Positions 25,601 through 35,338 of a stretch of DNA of 63,992 nucleotides are shown in pieces (the first letter of the stretch is position 1; every line of letters starts with the position of its first letter). Source of the stretch: Bacillota bacterium. GTDB taxonomy: Bacteria; Bacillota; Clostridia; Clostridiales; Clostridiaceae. Location: positions 1 through 63,992 of the forward strand of contig JAEWQX010000244.1 of assembly GCA_023399035.1 (NCBI GenBank), written 5' to 3'. The position numbers and the translations under genes are program-made. The notes below the pieces were generated by a model, which saw only the letters and a list, made by a program, of their open reading frames with translations, was not told where the DNA came from and ran no database searches.

Positions 25601-27328
25601 TTAATTTAACTTGCCATTAATTATTTCCATTACTTTTTCTTCAAATCTTGCCATTTCATTTTCTGAGTTTTCTAAGCTATTTCCTTTTACAGCTAAGTAA
25701 ACTTTCATTTTTGGTTCAGTACCTGATGGTCTTACTACAAAGTATGAATCGTCTGCTAAGATATATTTTAGTACGTTTGATTTTGGTAACTTGATATCAG
25801 TTTTAGTGTTGTTAACTGTATCATTTTCTATGCTTAACTTATAGTCAAAGCTCTTTACAACTTTTACTCCGTCAACTTCGCTTATAGGATCATTTCTTAA
25901 TCCTTCTATACATGTAGCAATTTTTTCCTGTCCCTCTTTACCCTTTAATTCTAATGATACTAATTGTTCTTTGAAGTATCCATACTTTTCATATAATTCA
26001 ATTAAAGCTTCATAAAGACTCTTTCCATGTTCTTTATAGTAAAGAGCCATTTCACATACTAACATTGATGCAATAACAGCATCTTTATCTCTTACAAAGT
26101 TTCCTGCAAGATATCCATAGCTTTCTTCAAATCCGAATAAGTAAGTCTTATCACCAGCATCTTCGAATTCTCTGATCTTTTCTCCAATATATTTAAATCC
26201 AGTTAATACTTCCATAAGTTCAACATCAAAATCTTCAGCAATGGCTCTTGCACCTTCAGTTGTAACAATAGTCTTTATTACAACACCATTTTCGGGAAGC
26301 TTGTTTGTTTCTTTTAATGAACTTAATACATAATGTGTTAAAAGTAAACCTGTTTGATTTCCTGTTAAAACTTTATATTCACCTTGGCTGTCTTTAACCA
26401 CAACACCAATTCTATCACAATCTGGATCAGTACCAAATATTATATCTGGATTTTCTGTTTTAGCCATTTCTAATGCTAATTTAAATACATCTGGGTTTTC
26501 AGGGTTAGGATAAGATGCTGTTGGGAAGTTTCCATCTGGTAATTCCTGTTCCTTTACAACTTTAACATTTGAGTATCCTAATTGTTTTAAAACACTTCTT
26601 ACTGGAATGTTTCCGGAACCATGTATTGGAGTGTATATTACGTTTAAAGTATCAGCTTTTTCTTTAACTAAATCTGTTCTTATAGCTAAACCTTTAACTT
26701 TTTCATAGTATACTTTATCTACGTCTTCACCGATATATTTTAATAATCCTTTTTCTACTGCAGCATTTTCATCAATATTTTTGATTTTTGAAAAATCATC
26801 TACAGCATTAACACAATTAATTATAGTTTTAGCTTTTGCATCTGTTACTTGTCCGCCAAATTCATCATAAACTTTGTATCCGTTATATATCTTAGGGTTA
26901 TGTGATGCAGTTATTACTATACCACCAGAACATTTTAATTCTCTTACAGTGAAAGATAATACTGGTGTTGGTCTTAGACTTTCATATAAATAAACTTTGA
27001 TGTTATTAGCACATAGTGTTAAAGCCGCTGATTTAGCAAATTCCTTTGACATATTTCTTGAATCATATGCAATTGCTACTGAAGGTTCACTAAAGTTATC
27101 ATTTAAATAATTTGCAAATCCTTGTGTTGCTTTAGCAACTGTGTATATGTTCATTCTGTTGCTTCCAGCACCAATTACTCCTCTTAATCCACCTGTACCA
27201 AAATCTAAGTCCTGATAAAACCTATCTTCAATCTCCTTTTCATCAGATATGCTTCTTAATTCGCTTTTTGTTTCCTCATTGATAATATCCGAGTTAATCC
27301 ATTCGTTATATTTTTCTTTATAGTTCAT
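25601..27328 (-). CDS. Phosphoglucomutase / phosphomannomutase
   Basis: A 575-residue alpha-D-phosphohexomutase, interconverting glucose 1-phosphate and 6-phosphate, which feeds UDP-sugar supply. The phosphoserine loop TASHNPKIYNGYK, the metal loop DPDCDRIG, the sugar loop GFEESYGYL and the phosphate loop RPSGTEPKMK appear in the right order. Length matches the Firmicute PgcA-type enzyme. GGAGGGA lies seven bases before the ATG at 27328; six further upstream codons are open but without a site. Its product is a precursor for the neighbouring polysaccharide genes, but it is not in their operon. Confidence 0.93.
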   Translation of the reverse strand: MNYKEKYNEWINSDIINEETKSELRSISDEKEIEDRFYQDLDFGTGGLRGVIGAGSNRMNIYTVAKATQGFANYLNDNFSEPSVAIAYDSRNMSKEFAKSAALTLCANNIKVYLYESLRPTPVLSFTVRELKCSGGIVITASHNPKIYNGYKVYDEFGGQVTDAKAKTIINCVNAVDDFSKIKNIDENAAVEKGLLKYIGEDVDKVYYEKVKGLAIRTDLVKEKADTLNVIYTPIHGSGNIPVRSVLKQLGYSNVKVVKEQELPDGNFPTASYPNPENPDVFKLALEMAKTENPDIIFGTDPDCDRIGVVVKDSQGEYKVLTGNQTGLLLTHYVLSSLKETNKLPENGVVIKTIVTTEGARAIAEDFDVELMEVLTGFKYIGEKIREFEDAGDKTYLFGFEESYGYLAGNFVRDKDAVIASMLVCEMALYYKEHGKSLYEALIELYEKYGYFKEQLVSLELKGKEGQEKIATCIEGLRNDPISEVDGVKVVKSFDYKLSIENDTVNNTKTDIKLPKSNVLKYILADDSYFVVRPSGTEPKMKVYLAVKGNSLENSENEMARFEEKVMEIINGKLN

Positions 27329-27752
27329 TTTATGTTCCCTCCCCATTTTTTCTCAGTTACATTATACAATATTTCCCTTCAATAAAAAATAGTTTTAAAT
27401 CCAAGTCTTTAATTATTGTAAATCTTCCTAAAATATAAATGTCATAATATATATTTTTTAGTACAAATATCACAAAAATATTTTTGCCATATTAAAATAA
27501 AAATTGAAATTATAAATGTAAAACAGATAATATTGCACATTGTTTCATTAACTGACTTATTCTTTTCTTCTATAATCTGATATATTCTCAGTGTATCATA
27601 CTTTATTTTAAGCAATAAAATAGCTGATATGCTTTTTACCATTATTTAAAGCATATCAGCTATTATTATACTTCATAATTGTACACTTATCTACAAAAAA
27701 TTATCATATTCATATTTCCTTACAAATTAGCCAAAAAATTTTGTAAATAATT
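27329..27752. other. Intergenic region between phosphoglucomutase and the second L25 gene
   Basis: No convincing gene. It holds an AT-rich stretch with a TATAAT about 25 bases before the mutase ribosome site (near 27361-27366), and a long perfect hairpin at 27619-27664 that fits a terminator. A 66-codon open frame at 27442-27642 starts inside that hairpin and was not accepted. Confidence 0.4.
27619..27664 (-). terminator. Terminator hairpin after the second L25 gene
   Basis: AATAGCTGATATGC and GCATATCAGCTATT form a perfect 14-bp stem with an 18-base loop, followed on the minus strand by TTATTG. The stem is unusually long, the T run weak. Confidence 0.65.
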
Positions 27753-28331
27753 TTATTTAATTTCTTCTTCATCACCTTCTGGAATAAACTGCTCTGTAAC
27801 TACTGATGCACATATGCTTGATAAATCATCAATTATTGAAATTTCAGAACCTATTTCTAAATCTGAAATTTTATATACACTGCCAATTTTAGCTTTAGAT
27901 ACATCAATATCAATTACCTTTGGTAAGTCTTCAGGCTTGCAAGATACTTTTACAGAATCCTTCTGGCTTTGTAATACAACTCCTTTTTTACTCAAGAAGT
28001 CTTTTCCATTAAATCTTATAGGAACTTCTGCAACAACATTTTCATTACCATAAACTTCTTCTAAATCTATGTGCATTACCTTATGTGTTAATGAATCCTT
28101 TTGAACATCCTTTATTATTGCTTTACCAGAATATCCATCCAAGTCAAAATTGACAACACCATGCTCTCCAGTAATGCTTAATTCGCTGACTAAATCCATT
28201 TCCCCAATTTCAAACATCATGCTTCCAAGCTTTTTTCCATATATAACTCCAGGAATCTTGCCGTGTTTCCTTTCTTTTTTTGCACTATTAGATGAATTTT
28301 TAATTCTTTTATTTAAAATTAATTCCTCCAT
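27753..28331 (-). CDS. Ribosomal protein L25/Ctc, second copy
   Basis: 192 residues: an N-terminal 5S rRNA-binding L25 domain (about 1-90, with GKIPGVIYGKK) and the C-terminal Ctc/TL5 beta domain (about 95-185). It is a paralogue of the gene directly upstream, sharing the frame MEEL-L-KR, the GVIYGK motif, GEHGV and DLSSxxxSxV, yet clearly diverged. AAGGAGG precedes the ATG by seven bases. Both copies may act as alternative L25 forms, or this one may have become a stress variant; the sequence does not decide. Confidence 0.92.
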   Translation of the reverse strand: MEELILNKRIKNSSNSAKKERKHGKIPGVIYGKKLGSMMFEIGEMDLVSELSITGEHGVVNFDLDGYSGKAIIKDVQKDSLTHKVMHIDLEEVYGNENVVAEVPIRFNGKDFLSKKGVVLQSQKDSVKVSCKPEDLPKVIDIDVSKAKIGSVYKISDLEIGSEISIIDDLSSICASVVTEQFIPEGDEEEIK

Positions 28332-28489
28332 TAATAATCCTCCTTAAATTTCATAATTACTAATCATTTTTTAATTATTTCTCATTTAAGGAATTTTTAT
28401 TCATACTTCATAAAAGTTTTTTAATGAAATATAAATGAACAAAGCTTTATAACTTTATAAAATATAATTTAATATTCAAAATAAAAATA

Positions 28490-28532
28490 AGAGTGGTTAG
28501 AGCAGAATCATTTTTCTGCTTTAACTACTCTC
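28490..28532 (-). terminator. Terminator between the two L25 genes
   Basis: GAGAGTAGTTAAAGCAGA pairs with TCTGCTCTAACCACTCTT (28490-28532), nearly complete apart from one mismatch and G-U pairs, followed by ATTTTTA. The two paralogues are thus separate transcripts, at least in part. Confidence 0.8.
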
Positions 28533-28558
28533 ATTTCATTAATTGATTATCTTATATT

Positions 28559-29131
28559 CTATTCTTCTGTAGATTCATCTTCTTGTTTTTCATCTAAAAC
28601 GATTGATCCTATAACGCTTGATAAATCATCATCTACAGCAACTTTATCGCTTATTTGTAAATCATTTAATGTGTATACTGTTCCTGCCTTTCCTTCTGAA
28701 ACATCTAAGTCAAATTCCTTAGGTAAATCTAATGCAGTACAAGTTACCTTTACTAAATCTTTTTGAACCTGTAATATTAATCCCTTGCTTTCAAGAATTC
28801 CTTTTCCTGAAATCTTAATACTTACTTCTGTTGTCACCTTTTCTTTATCTGAAACTTCTTCTAAGTCCATATGAATTACTTTGTTTCCAAAATGATTTTT
28901 TTGAAGTTCTTTGATTACAGCTGTACCTTTTTTCCCTTCAAGATCAAAGTGTAATACTCCATGTTCTCCTGAAAGCGCTAATTCCTTTTCTAGTTCTACT
29001 ATATTTACATCAAATAATGCATTTCCAATCTCTTTTCCGTAGATAACTCCAGGAATAACCCCTCCTCTTCTTTCTCTTTTGGCACTATGACCATGTCCTT
29101 TAACTCTTTTAGTTAATACTAGTTCCTCCAT
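28559..29131 (-). CDS. rplY: Ribosomal protein L25/Ctc, first copy
   Basis: 190 residues with L25 domain (VIPGVIYGKEIG) and C-terminal Ctc domain ending in an acidic tail (DEKQEDESTEE). It binds 5S rRNA in the large subunit. An ATG three codons upstream is in frame but touches the GGGAGG site; the ATG at 29131 is spaced nine bases from it and matches the paralogue's MEEL start. A leader of roughly 240 bases precedes it, with an extended -10 promoter and a small open frame. Confidence 0.92.
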   Translation of the reverse strand: MEELVLTKRVKGHGHSAKRERRGGVIPGVIYGKEIGNALFDVNIVELEKELALSGEHGVLHFDLEGKKGTAVIKELQKNHFGNKVIHMDLEEVSDKEKVTTEVSIKISGKGILESKGLILQVQKDLVKVTCTALDLPKEFDLDVSEGKAGTVYTLNDLQISDKVAVDDDLSSVIGSIVLDEKQEDESTEE

Positions 29132-29191
29132 TGTAAACATCCTCCCTTAGAAAATTTAATGATTTTAATAATTCTTTTATTCTTAGATTAT

Positions 29192-29323
29192 TTAAATCAT
29201 GAGCTTACGATGAATGGAACATATAGGCATATAAAAATCATAAGGTTTAATATGCTTATAATGATTAGTCTTATCTGAAGAATTGTGAAAAGATAAGATT
29301 AATTTGCAATTAAAATTTAACAT
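29192..29323 (-). CDS. Possible leader ORF upstream of L25, 43 residues
   Basis: An ATG at 29321-29323 with GAGGCGAGG three to four bases before it opens 43 codons ending at TAA. The peptide begins MLNFNCKLILSFHNSSDKTN and is rich in His, Lys and Ile. It lies wholly within the leader between the extended -10 element (29382-29390) and the L25 start. A hairpin (AATCTTATCT with AGATAAGACT) forms within it. It may be a regulatory leader peptide or chance. Confidence 0.3.
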   Translation of the reverse strand: MLNFNCKLILSFHNSSDKTNHYKHIKPYDFYMPICSIHRKLMI

Positions 29324-29381
29324 TTTCCTCGCCTCTAATTCATCTAATTTATATAACCTTATTTATTATTTTTACATATCC

Positions 29382-29390
29382 ATTATACCA
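29382..29390 (-). promoter_or_regulatory. Extended -10 promoter of the L25 gene
   Basis: TGG-TATAAT on the minus strand is a full extended -10 element. No good -35 box is visible 17 bp upstream. Transcription would begin near 29375. Confidence 0.5.
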
Positions 29391-29440
29391 CTTTTATTGC
29401 ATTTTAGGTATTTTTTATTTATTTTGTAATATTTTCTTAA

Positions 29441-32400
29441 TTAACTTCTTTCTATCCTTACTTTGCTTCCACCATTTCCACATTCAGCAGGTGAAACTAT
29501 AAGTTTGACAGGAACCCTGTTCTTTATACTCTCAACATGGCTGATTATTCCAACTTTAAGCTTATCATTATGAATCCTCTCCAATGAAGTCATTACAACT
29601 TCTAAAAGTTCATCATCCAAAGTACCAAAGCCTTCATCCAAGAAAAATAACTCTAGCGGTGCAGTCCCCTTAAGCTGAATCTGTGCTGATAAAGCAAGTG
29701 CCAACGATAATGATGCAAGAAATGTTTCTCCTCCAGATAGTGTACTTGCATCTCTTCTAGCTCCTCCATTTTTATAATCCCTTATTATAAACTTTCCATT
29801 TTCATCTACTTCAAGTCCATAATTTCCATGTGTAATTTCCTTGAGCCTCTTTGATGCTTCTAGTGATATATATTTAAGCTGATGTGCGGCAACAAATTCA
29901 ACAAACTTCTTACCCTTAAATAATTTTTCCAGATCTTTAAGTAATCCTAATTTGTGTTCTAAAATACTTTTTTCTTCCAATAACTCTTTCTGCTCTTTTA
30001 ATTTTTCATTAATACGTGCAACTTCATCTTTTAATTTTATTACTGATTCATTAAGGGTATTTATTTCTTCACTCTTCGAATCTTTAAGTCTTCTGCATTC
30101 TTCATACTGTTCTCTGCTTATTCTTTTATCACCAATTTTATTATTTAAATTATTAAGTGCTCCCTCAATTTTTGATAGATTTTCTTTGTATGATTCAACT
30201 TCTTCCTTTAATTTCAACAAGTCCTCTTTTTTCACTGCACTGGCCTTTACCTCGTCTATTGATTCAAATCCCTCACCATCTGCTGCATTATTCATTGCAT
30301 TTTCTTCATTTTCTTTTCTTTCACTTAATGTTTTATCTTTACTTTTTGAAGATATAAATCTTTCCCTGCATTCTTTAAAAATATTATCTATTTCATTTTT
30401 TTCTTTTTCTGCAGTATTGTAATTATCATTTATTAATTTTATATCAGACTGTATTTTAAATAGTAGCTCATCCATATTTTCATCATTGCCTATTTTGGAT
30501 TTTATTGATTCAGACTTTTCTTTTTTATTCATTTCATATGAATTAATTTCAGTTTCTTTTTTTATTATTTCTTCACTTAAAAGCTTTATTTCTTTATCAT
30601 ATTTTTCTCTATCATTATCCATAGCTTCAAGTAGTTTTCTATTTGTGCTTATTTCATTTGAAATTTTACTTCTTTCTGTTTCTATTTTTCTTATTTCATT
30701 ATTCTTTTCTCTAAAGTTTTCTACAGATATTTCATTTTTTAATTTTTCTATTTTATCACTCAAAATCTGTCTTTCATCTTTGATTTCATTCACTTCTTTA
30801 TTCATAGATGCAAGATGATTCTGATGAGATCTTAGAGTACTTCTTAAAGCTTTTATATCACCATCCTGCTTTTCACGGTTGATTTGAATATGGTTTAGCT
30901 CATTTTCAAGTTTTTCTTTATTCTTATTATAACCTTCTATGGATGTCTTTAGCTTTTCAAAGTCAGCTTCCAAGGTTTCTAATGATTTTTCCTTAAATTT
31001 GTCACCTAATTTATTAATATCATCCTGACTTTCTTGAATATTTTTAATAAATGATGACAGCTCAGTCTTTTCCTTGATGATATCATTGTTTATTTCTTTG
31101 ATATTATTTTCTTTAGCACTCAAATCTTCTTCGATTGCATGAAGATTAAACTGAATATTATCTGATGCATCTTCCTTTAGATTATGATGAATAGATCCAC
31201 ATACTGGGCATGCCTCTCCATCTTTTAACTCAGCTCTAAGCTGCACTGCCATAGATTCACGTAATGCGCTGTTATGTTTCTCCTTAAGACCTTTAAGCTC
31301 ATCTTCTTGTAATCTTAAAGCACTTTCTTTTTCGCTAATACTTTTTTCTAAAAGCTCTTTTTCTTTCATGAACTTATTTATATCAGCTGTGAGCCTGTTA
31401 TAAGTTTCATATTTAAGACTGCAGTCACCTATAAACTTTCTTTTATCTAAAAGAACATTTTGATCTCCAGGACAATTTTTGATCAACATCTCAAGGCTTT
31501 CTTTTTTATCTTTTATTTCATTATCAATTTTCTCAAGACTTTCCTTTATTCCTTTTCCATCACGAATTGTACTCTTTATTAATTTATTAATTTCTTCAAT
31601 CTTCTCTTGTCCTTGACTTAAACTTCTATCTATTTTGCTTATGTTTTCTTCAAGAATCAATCCGTCTTGTACTTTTTCCTTAAAGCTCTCATCTATCTTT
31701 AAGCTTTCATTTTTTTCTTCAAGATCATCTATTGCTTTATTTTTTTCTTTTATTGCATCCTTAAGCTTTATAAGCTTATCATTATCTTCACTAAGCTTAT
31801 TTTCATATTTTTCTTTCTTAATTTTTGCTACACTAAGCTTTTCCTCAATTGCAATTAAAGCTTTTTTGTCTTCTATTGCATCTTTGACCTTCTGCTCATT
31901 AATTAGTAGTCCTGATAAATTCTCATCTTTCTCCTTCCTTGCATTATTCCACTTATTTTCAACTTCTTCTTTTTGCTTGGAAATATACTGTATTTTATTA
32001 TTCAGTTCTTCAAGCAATGACTTGTTTTCATTATAAGATTTCACTGTATTTTCATATGCTTTAATATATGGAATAACTTTTTCTGCACTTTCTCCAAGCT
32101 TAATCCTTTGCTTCATGTCCTCAATGATTTCATGTTTTTCCCTTAAGATCTGTTCTCTTTCTTGGTACTGGCTTAGCTCAATCTGTAAATTCCACAGTTC
32201 TTCATTTTCTTTATCCTGTTTCTCTATTGCATCAAGTTCTTCTTTAAGTTTTACAAAGTCAGCTTCATTTTGCTTAAGGATTTCTTTGTTTTCTTTCAGC
32301 TTATCAGTAGTTATATCCTCATATCCTTTTAATTGACCTTCAAGAATGCTGCCTTTTGTGTTTTCTTCTTTTATTTTTGAGAATAATTTTATTGAAAGTT

Positions 32401-32938
32401 CATCTCCATACTGTTCAAGATTAAATAATCTTTCAAGCATTTCTCTTCTTTCCTTACCTTCAAGCTTTAAAAATTCACTGAACTTTCCCTGGGGAAGTAC
32501 TACAGTCCTTGTAAAATCCTCTATATTGAGTCCTATTATCTCTTCAACTTTTTTATTTATGGCCTTTACTGAATCTGCCAATACCTCTTCCTTATTTTCA
32601 TTTGTTATATCAACAAGCTTACATTTTCCACTATTAATACTTCCATCTTTTTTTCTTCTGAATTCCCTGTCAATTGAATATTTCCTTATTTCTGCTCCTG
32701 ATATCTGAAATTCAAAGCTGACATTTACTCTGTCACAATTAGTATTTATAAAATTTGAACTCTTTCTTGCCATACTTCCATATAAGGCAAGAGTTATACC
32801 ATCCAAAACTGTTGATTTTCCACTTCCCGTAGGTCCAAAAATACCAAACAGTCCTCTGTCCGTGAGTTTTATAAAATCAATATTCTGTTCTTCCTGAAAA
32901 CTGTTAAGTCCTTTTATTTTAAGCCTGATTGGTTTCAT
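29441..32938 (-). CDS. sbcC: Exonuclease SbcC, SMC-like ATPase subunit
   Basis: About 1165 residues, the Rad50-like partner of SbcD in a nuclease that opens DNA hairpins and blocked ends. The Walker A GPTGSGKST is near residue 38. Two long coiled-coil arms meet at a zinc hook, CPVCGS, near residue 585. The signature LSGGETFLASLSLALALS and Walker B LFFLDEGFGTLD lie near the C-terminus. The start at 32938 has GAAGGTG six bases before it and overlaps the end of sbcD by 20 bases. Confidence 0.96.
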   Translation of the reverse strand: MKPIRLKIKGLNSFQEEQNIDFIKLTDRGLFGIFGPTGSGKSTVLDGITLALYGSMARKSSNFINTNCDRVNVSFEFQISGAEIRKYSIDREFRRKKDGSINSGKCKLVDITNENKEEVLADSVKAINKKVEEIIGLNIEDFTRTVVLPQGKFSEFLKLEGKERREMLERLFNLEQYGDELSIKLFSKIKEENTKGSILEGQLKGYEDITTDKLKENKEILKQNEADFVKLKEELDAIEKQDKENEELWNLQIELSQYQEREQILREKHEIIEDMKQRIKLGESAEKVIPYIKAYENTVKSYNENKSLLEELNNKIQYISKQKEEVENKWNNARKEKDENLSGLLINEQKVKDAIEDKKALIAIEEKLSVAKIKKEKYENKLSEDNDKLIKLKDAIKEKNKAIDDLEEKNESLKIDESFKEKVQDGLILEENISKIDRSLSQGQEKIEEINKLIKSTIRDGKGIKESLEKIDNEIKDKKESLEMLIKNCPGDQNVLLDKRKFIGDCSLKYETYNRLTADINKFMKEKELLEKSISEKESALRLQEDELKGLKEKHNSALRESMAVQLRAELKDGEACPVCGSIHHNLKEDASDNIQFNLHAIEEDLSAKENNIKEINNDIIKEKTELSSFIKNIQESQDDINKLGDKFKEKSLETLEADFEKLKTSIEGYNKNKEKLENELNHIQINREKQDGDIKALRSTLRSHQNHLASMNKEVNEIKDERQILSDKIEKLKNEISVENFREKNNEIRKIETERSKISNEISTNRKLLEAMDNDREKYDKEIKLLSEEIIKKETEINSYEMNKKEKSESIKSKIGNDENMDELLFKIQSDIKLINDNYNTAEKEKNEIDNIFKECRERFISSKSKDKTLSERKENEENAMNNAADGEGFESIDEVKASAVKKEDLLKLKEEVESYKENLSKIEGALNNLNNKIGDKRISREQYEECRRLKDSKSEEINTLNESVIKLKDEVARINEKLKEQKELLEEKSILEHKLGLLKDLEKLFKGKKFVEFVAAHQLKYISLEASKRLKEITHGNYGLEVDENGKFIIRDYKNGGARRDASTLSGGETFLASLSLALALSAQIQLKGTAPLELFFLDEGFGTLDDELLEVVMTSLERIHNDKLKVGIISHVESIKNRVPVKLIVSPAECGNGGSKVRIERS

Positions 32939-34148
32939 CTTCATCACCTTCTTCACTTATGATTGATAATAATAAATCTACTACTTCTTTTTCCGGCTCA
33001 ACATCACGTTCTTTTTTATAAAATTCCCTGAATATTTCTTCAAAAGGTTTTTCCTTTATATTTTCAGAGTCAAACTCAGTATCATCTTCACCTTTTATTT
33101 TTGGCGTAATTTCTAATATATCTCTTTTAAAATCCTTCATTGCCTTAATTTCATCTTCTCTAATAAATCTATCTGTGTCTATTTCAAGATAAACCCAGCA
33201 CTCACGTTCCTTATTTTCATCACATTTTCTTATGGCATCTTCTATACTGCTGCATTTCCATACTTCAATAGGTTTGTATATTTTTAGCTTGACTTCATTT
33301 ATCGTACATTCTTTATTTGGTTCTGCATCTATAATAAAACACTTTTTATCATAATTTATTTCTTTTTTATTATAATGAATAGGCGACCCTGAATACCTAG
33401 CTCTTTTATTTGTTCCTGGCACAATCTGTGGTTTATGAACATGCCCCAAGGCAATATATTGAGCTTCATCAGGGAAACAGCTTCCATCAACAATATAGCT
33501 TCCTCCAAGCTGAATGCTTCGTTCAGAACCGCCTTCTTCACTTCCCATTGCAAATAAATGTGATACAGCAAGATTTATAGTATCTTCCTTATAATGTACT
33601 TTCAAATTATTGAACAATTCAAATATTCTATCACTATAGGATTTAGCTTTCTCTTCATCATCATCCATGCTGTTATATATAACCTCATTCAGTCTTCTCT
33701 CACTTGGATACGGAACTGTTAAGATAACACTTCTTTCACCATTAATCTCTATTTCAATAAATCCTTCTCCGGATTCAATCACTTTATTTCTTCCATATTC
33801 ACCGCAGGGTATAACTGTTTTAGGTGTCCCAACCATAATTATCCCATGATCTCTGGCTAGAGGACCTGCTGCTACAAGTCTTTCAGGACTGTCATGATTT
33901 CCACTGATAACTATTGTAATTCTCTCTCCATCTCTAGAAAGCTGCTTTAATGTATCGTAAAACATTTTTTCAGCTCTTGCTGGAGGATTAGGGCTGTCAT
34001 AAACATCTCCTGCTATTATTATCAGATCTATATTATTTTCCTCAACTATATTTACAAAGTCCTTTAAAAACATTTCCTGTTCATCCATTCTGCTCTGGCC
34101 TTCTAAATTCTTTCCAAGATGCCAGTCTGCCGTATGCAATATTCTCAC
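32919..34148 (-). CDS. sbcD: Exonuclease SbcD, metallophosphoesterase subunit
   Basis: 409 residues, the Mre11-like nuclease. Metal-binding motifs run in order: DWHLGKN (residues 8-14), GDVYDSPNPP, GNHDSPERL, then SHLFAMGSEEGG and ALGHVHKP. The C-terminal roughly 100 residues form the capping and SbcC-binding part and end in an acidic tail. The start is GTG, seven bases after GAGGAGG. It is the first gene of the sbcDC pair. Confidence 0.96.
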   Translation of the reverse strand: MRILHTADWHLGKNLEGQSRMDEQEMFLKDFVNIVEENNIDLIIIAGDVYDSPNPPARAEKMFYDTLKQLSRDGERITIVISGNHDSPERLVAAGPLARDHGIIMVGTPKTVIPCGEYGRNKVIESGEGFIEIEINGERSVILTVPYPSERRLNEVIYNSMDDDEEKAKSYSDRIFELFNNLKVHYKEDTINLAVSHLFAMGSEEGGSERSIQLGGSYIVDGSCFPDEAQYIALGHVHKPQIVPGTNKRARYSGSPIHYNKKEINYDKKCFIIDAEPNKECTINEVKLKIYKPIEVWKCSSIEDAIRKCDENKERECWVYLEIDTDRFIREDEIKAMKDFKRDILEITPKIKGEDDTEFDSENIKEKPFEEIFREFYKKERDVEPEKEVVDLLLSIISEEGDEDETNQA

Positions 34149-34260
34149 AACTAACTCCTCCTCACTTTTATCAAATTATGTTCTTCTAAATATGATTATA
34201 GCGTAAATCATAATAATCTTAATACATTTATTTTTAATGATTATATTTTCATAAAAGCAA

Positions 34261-34294
34261 ATGCAGATACTGCTCATAAAAGTAGTATCTGCAT
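34261..34294 (-). terminator. Hairpin after the 51-residue gene
   Basis: ATGCAGATACT and AGTATCTGCAT pair over 11 bp around a 12-base loop. The following T run on the minus strand is interrupted (TTTGCTTTT), so efficiency is uncertain. Confidence 0.6.
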
Positions 34295-34349
34295 CCTATT
34301 ATCATGATAACTATATAAAATAATTTGACTTTTTAGTTTAATTCTCCTT

Positions 34350-34505
34350 TTAATAAAGATTCTGTTCTAAAATATCAACATATTCGTCAATCATTTTTAA
34401 TTTTGTATGATCATTAAATGACTCATCCTTTAAAAGGGATTTGACTTTTGTAACTGTTTCGCATAATTTTTTATATTCATTTATTTCTATTCCTATAGCA
34501 CTCAT
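34350..34505 (-). CDS. Small hypothetical protein, 51 residues
   Basis: ATG (34503-34505) six bases after GGGAGTG opens 51 codons, MSAIGIEINEYKKLCETVTK to DILEQNLY. It is predicted to be all helical, amphipathic and acidic-basic mixed, without a membrane segment. A hairpin terminator follows. Ribosome site, codon use and terminator point to a real gene. It resembles small coiled-coil proteins of no known role. Confidence 0.6.
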   Translation of the reverse strand: MSAIGIEINEYKKLCETVTKVKSLLKDESFNDHTKLKMIDEYVDILEQNLY

Positions 34506-34611
34506 ATTCTACACTCCCATTATAATCTCGTATATAATAAGTATCTGCTTACTATAAATATATATTCCTAAAAACTATATCTAAAAATATAATAAATTAT
34601 GTATTCACCTT

Positions 34612-35154
34612 TTATATATTATGTCTGTAAACCTCTCTATAAATATTATCTTTGATAACCTTAAATTCATCTTGTTCAATCTTTTTCCCATAACTCATTA
34701 TCTTTAATGGAAAAAATGGCTTTCCATCCTGCAATGGCGGCTGCAGATAATCATAATCATTTAATTTCATGCCCATTCTTTCATAATATTTAATTCTTCT
34801 CAATGAAATATCATCTTCTGGAAGTTCAACTTCAAGAAGCGTTAATTTTTCATTGTTACTATTACTATTTAAATAATTTCTAAAAAGACTTGTTCCTATC
34901 CCATTACCTCTAAGATTATCATCTACAGCAAAATGTTCTATAAAATTAAAGTCTTCAAATCTCCAGAATGCTAAAAATGCACATACCTTCTGTTCTTTAT
35001 CCTTATAACCTATAACATTGTACATAGTATTATCAAAAAGATTTTTCTGACCTTGATAATCTCGTATTTCTATGCTTGGAAATGAACCTTTCATAACTTC
35101 ATAAAAACTATCAAAATCATCAACTGTTATGTTGTCAAATATATATTCTCTCAT
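34612..35154 (-). CDS. GNAT family N-acetyltransferase
   Basis: About 180 residues. The acetyl-CoA-binding motif A is in AVDDNLRGNGIGTSLFRNYL (R-x-x-G-x-G-T/S). A following strand and helix (LLEVELP, RRIKYYERMGMK) complete the fold. The substrate cannot be told. The frame stays open 30 codons further upstream, but GGGAG lies six bases before the ATG at 35154, which fits a GNAT start. Confidence 0.85.
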   Translation of the reverse strand: MREYIFDNITVDDFDSFYEVMKGSFPSIEIRDYQGQKNLFDNTMYNVIGYKDKEQKVCAFLAFWRFEDFNFIEHFAVDDNLRGNGIGTSLFRNYLNSNSNNEKLTLLEVELPEDDISLRRIKYYERMGMKLNDYDYLQPPLQDGKPFFPLKIMSYGKKIEQDEFKVIKDNIYREVYRHNI

Positions 35155-35338
35155 TTTCTGCTCCCAAATCATTAAATATAATTTAATATGTTGATTTATT
35201 ATATCATAATTATGAAAAATTTTTTTCATTTTTATAAAACTCATTATATTTTAATCTGCCCATTTATGGACTGGAATAGATGTTTTCTTTTACTTTTTAA
35301 AATTTAATAGATATTTTTAATGCTTATAAAATAAAAAA

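Noticed and set aside
27442..27642. 66-codon minus-strand open frame between phosphoglucomutase and L25
   Set aside because: It starts inside the perfect terminator hairpin at 27619-27664, has no ribosome site, and its sequence is typical of AT-rich chance frames.
33356..33571. 71-codon minus-strand frame inside sbcD
   Set aside because: It lies in another frame of a well-supported gene and shows no family motif.
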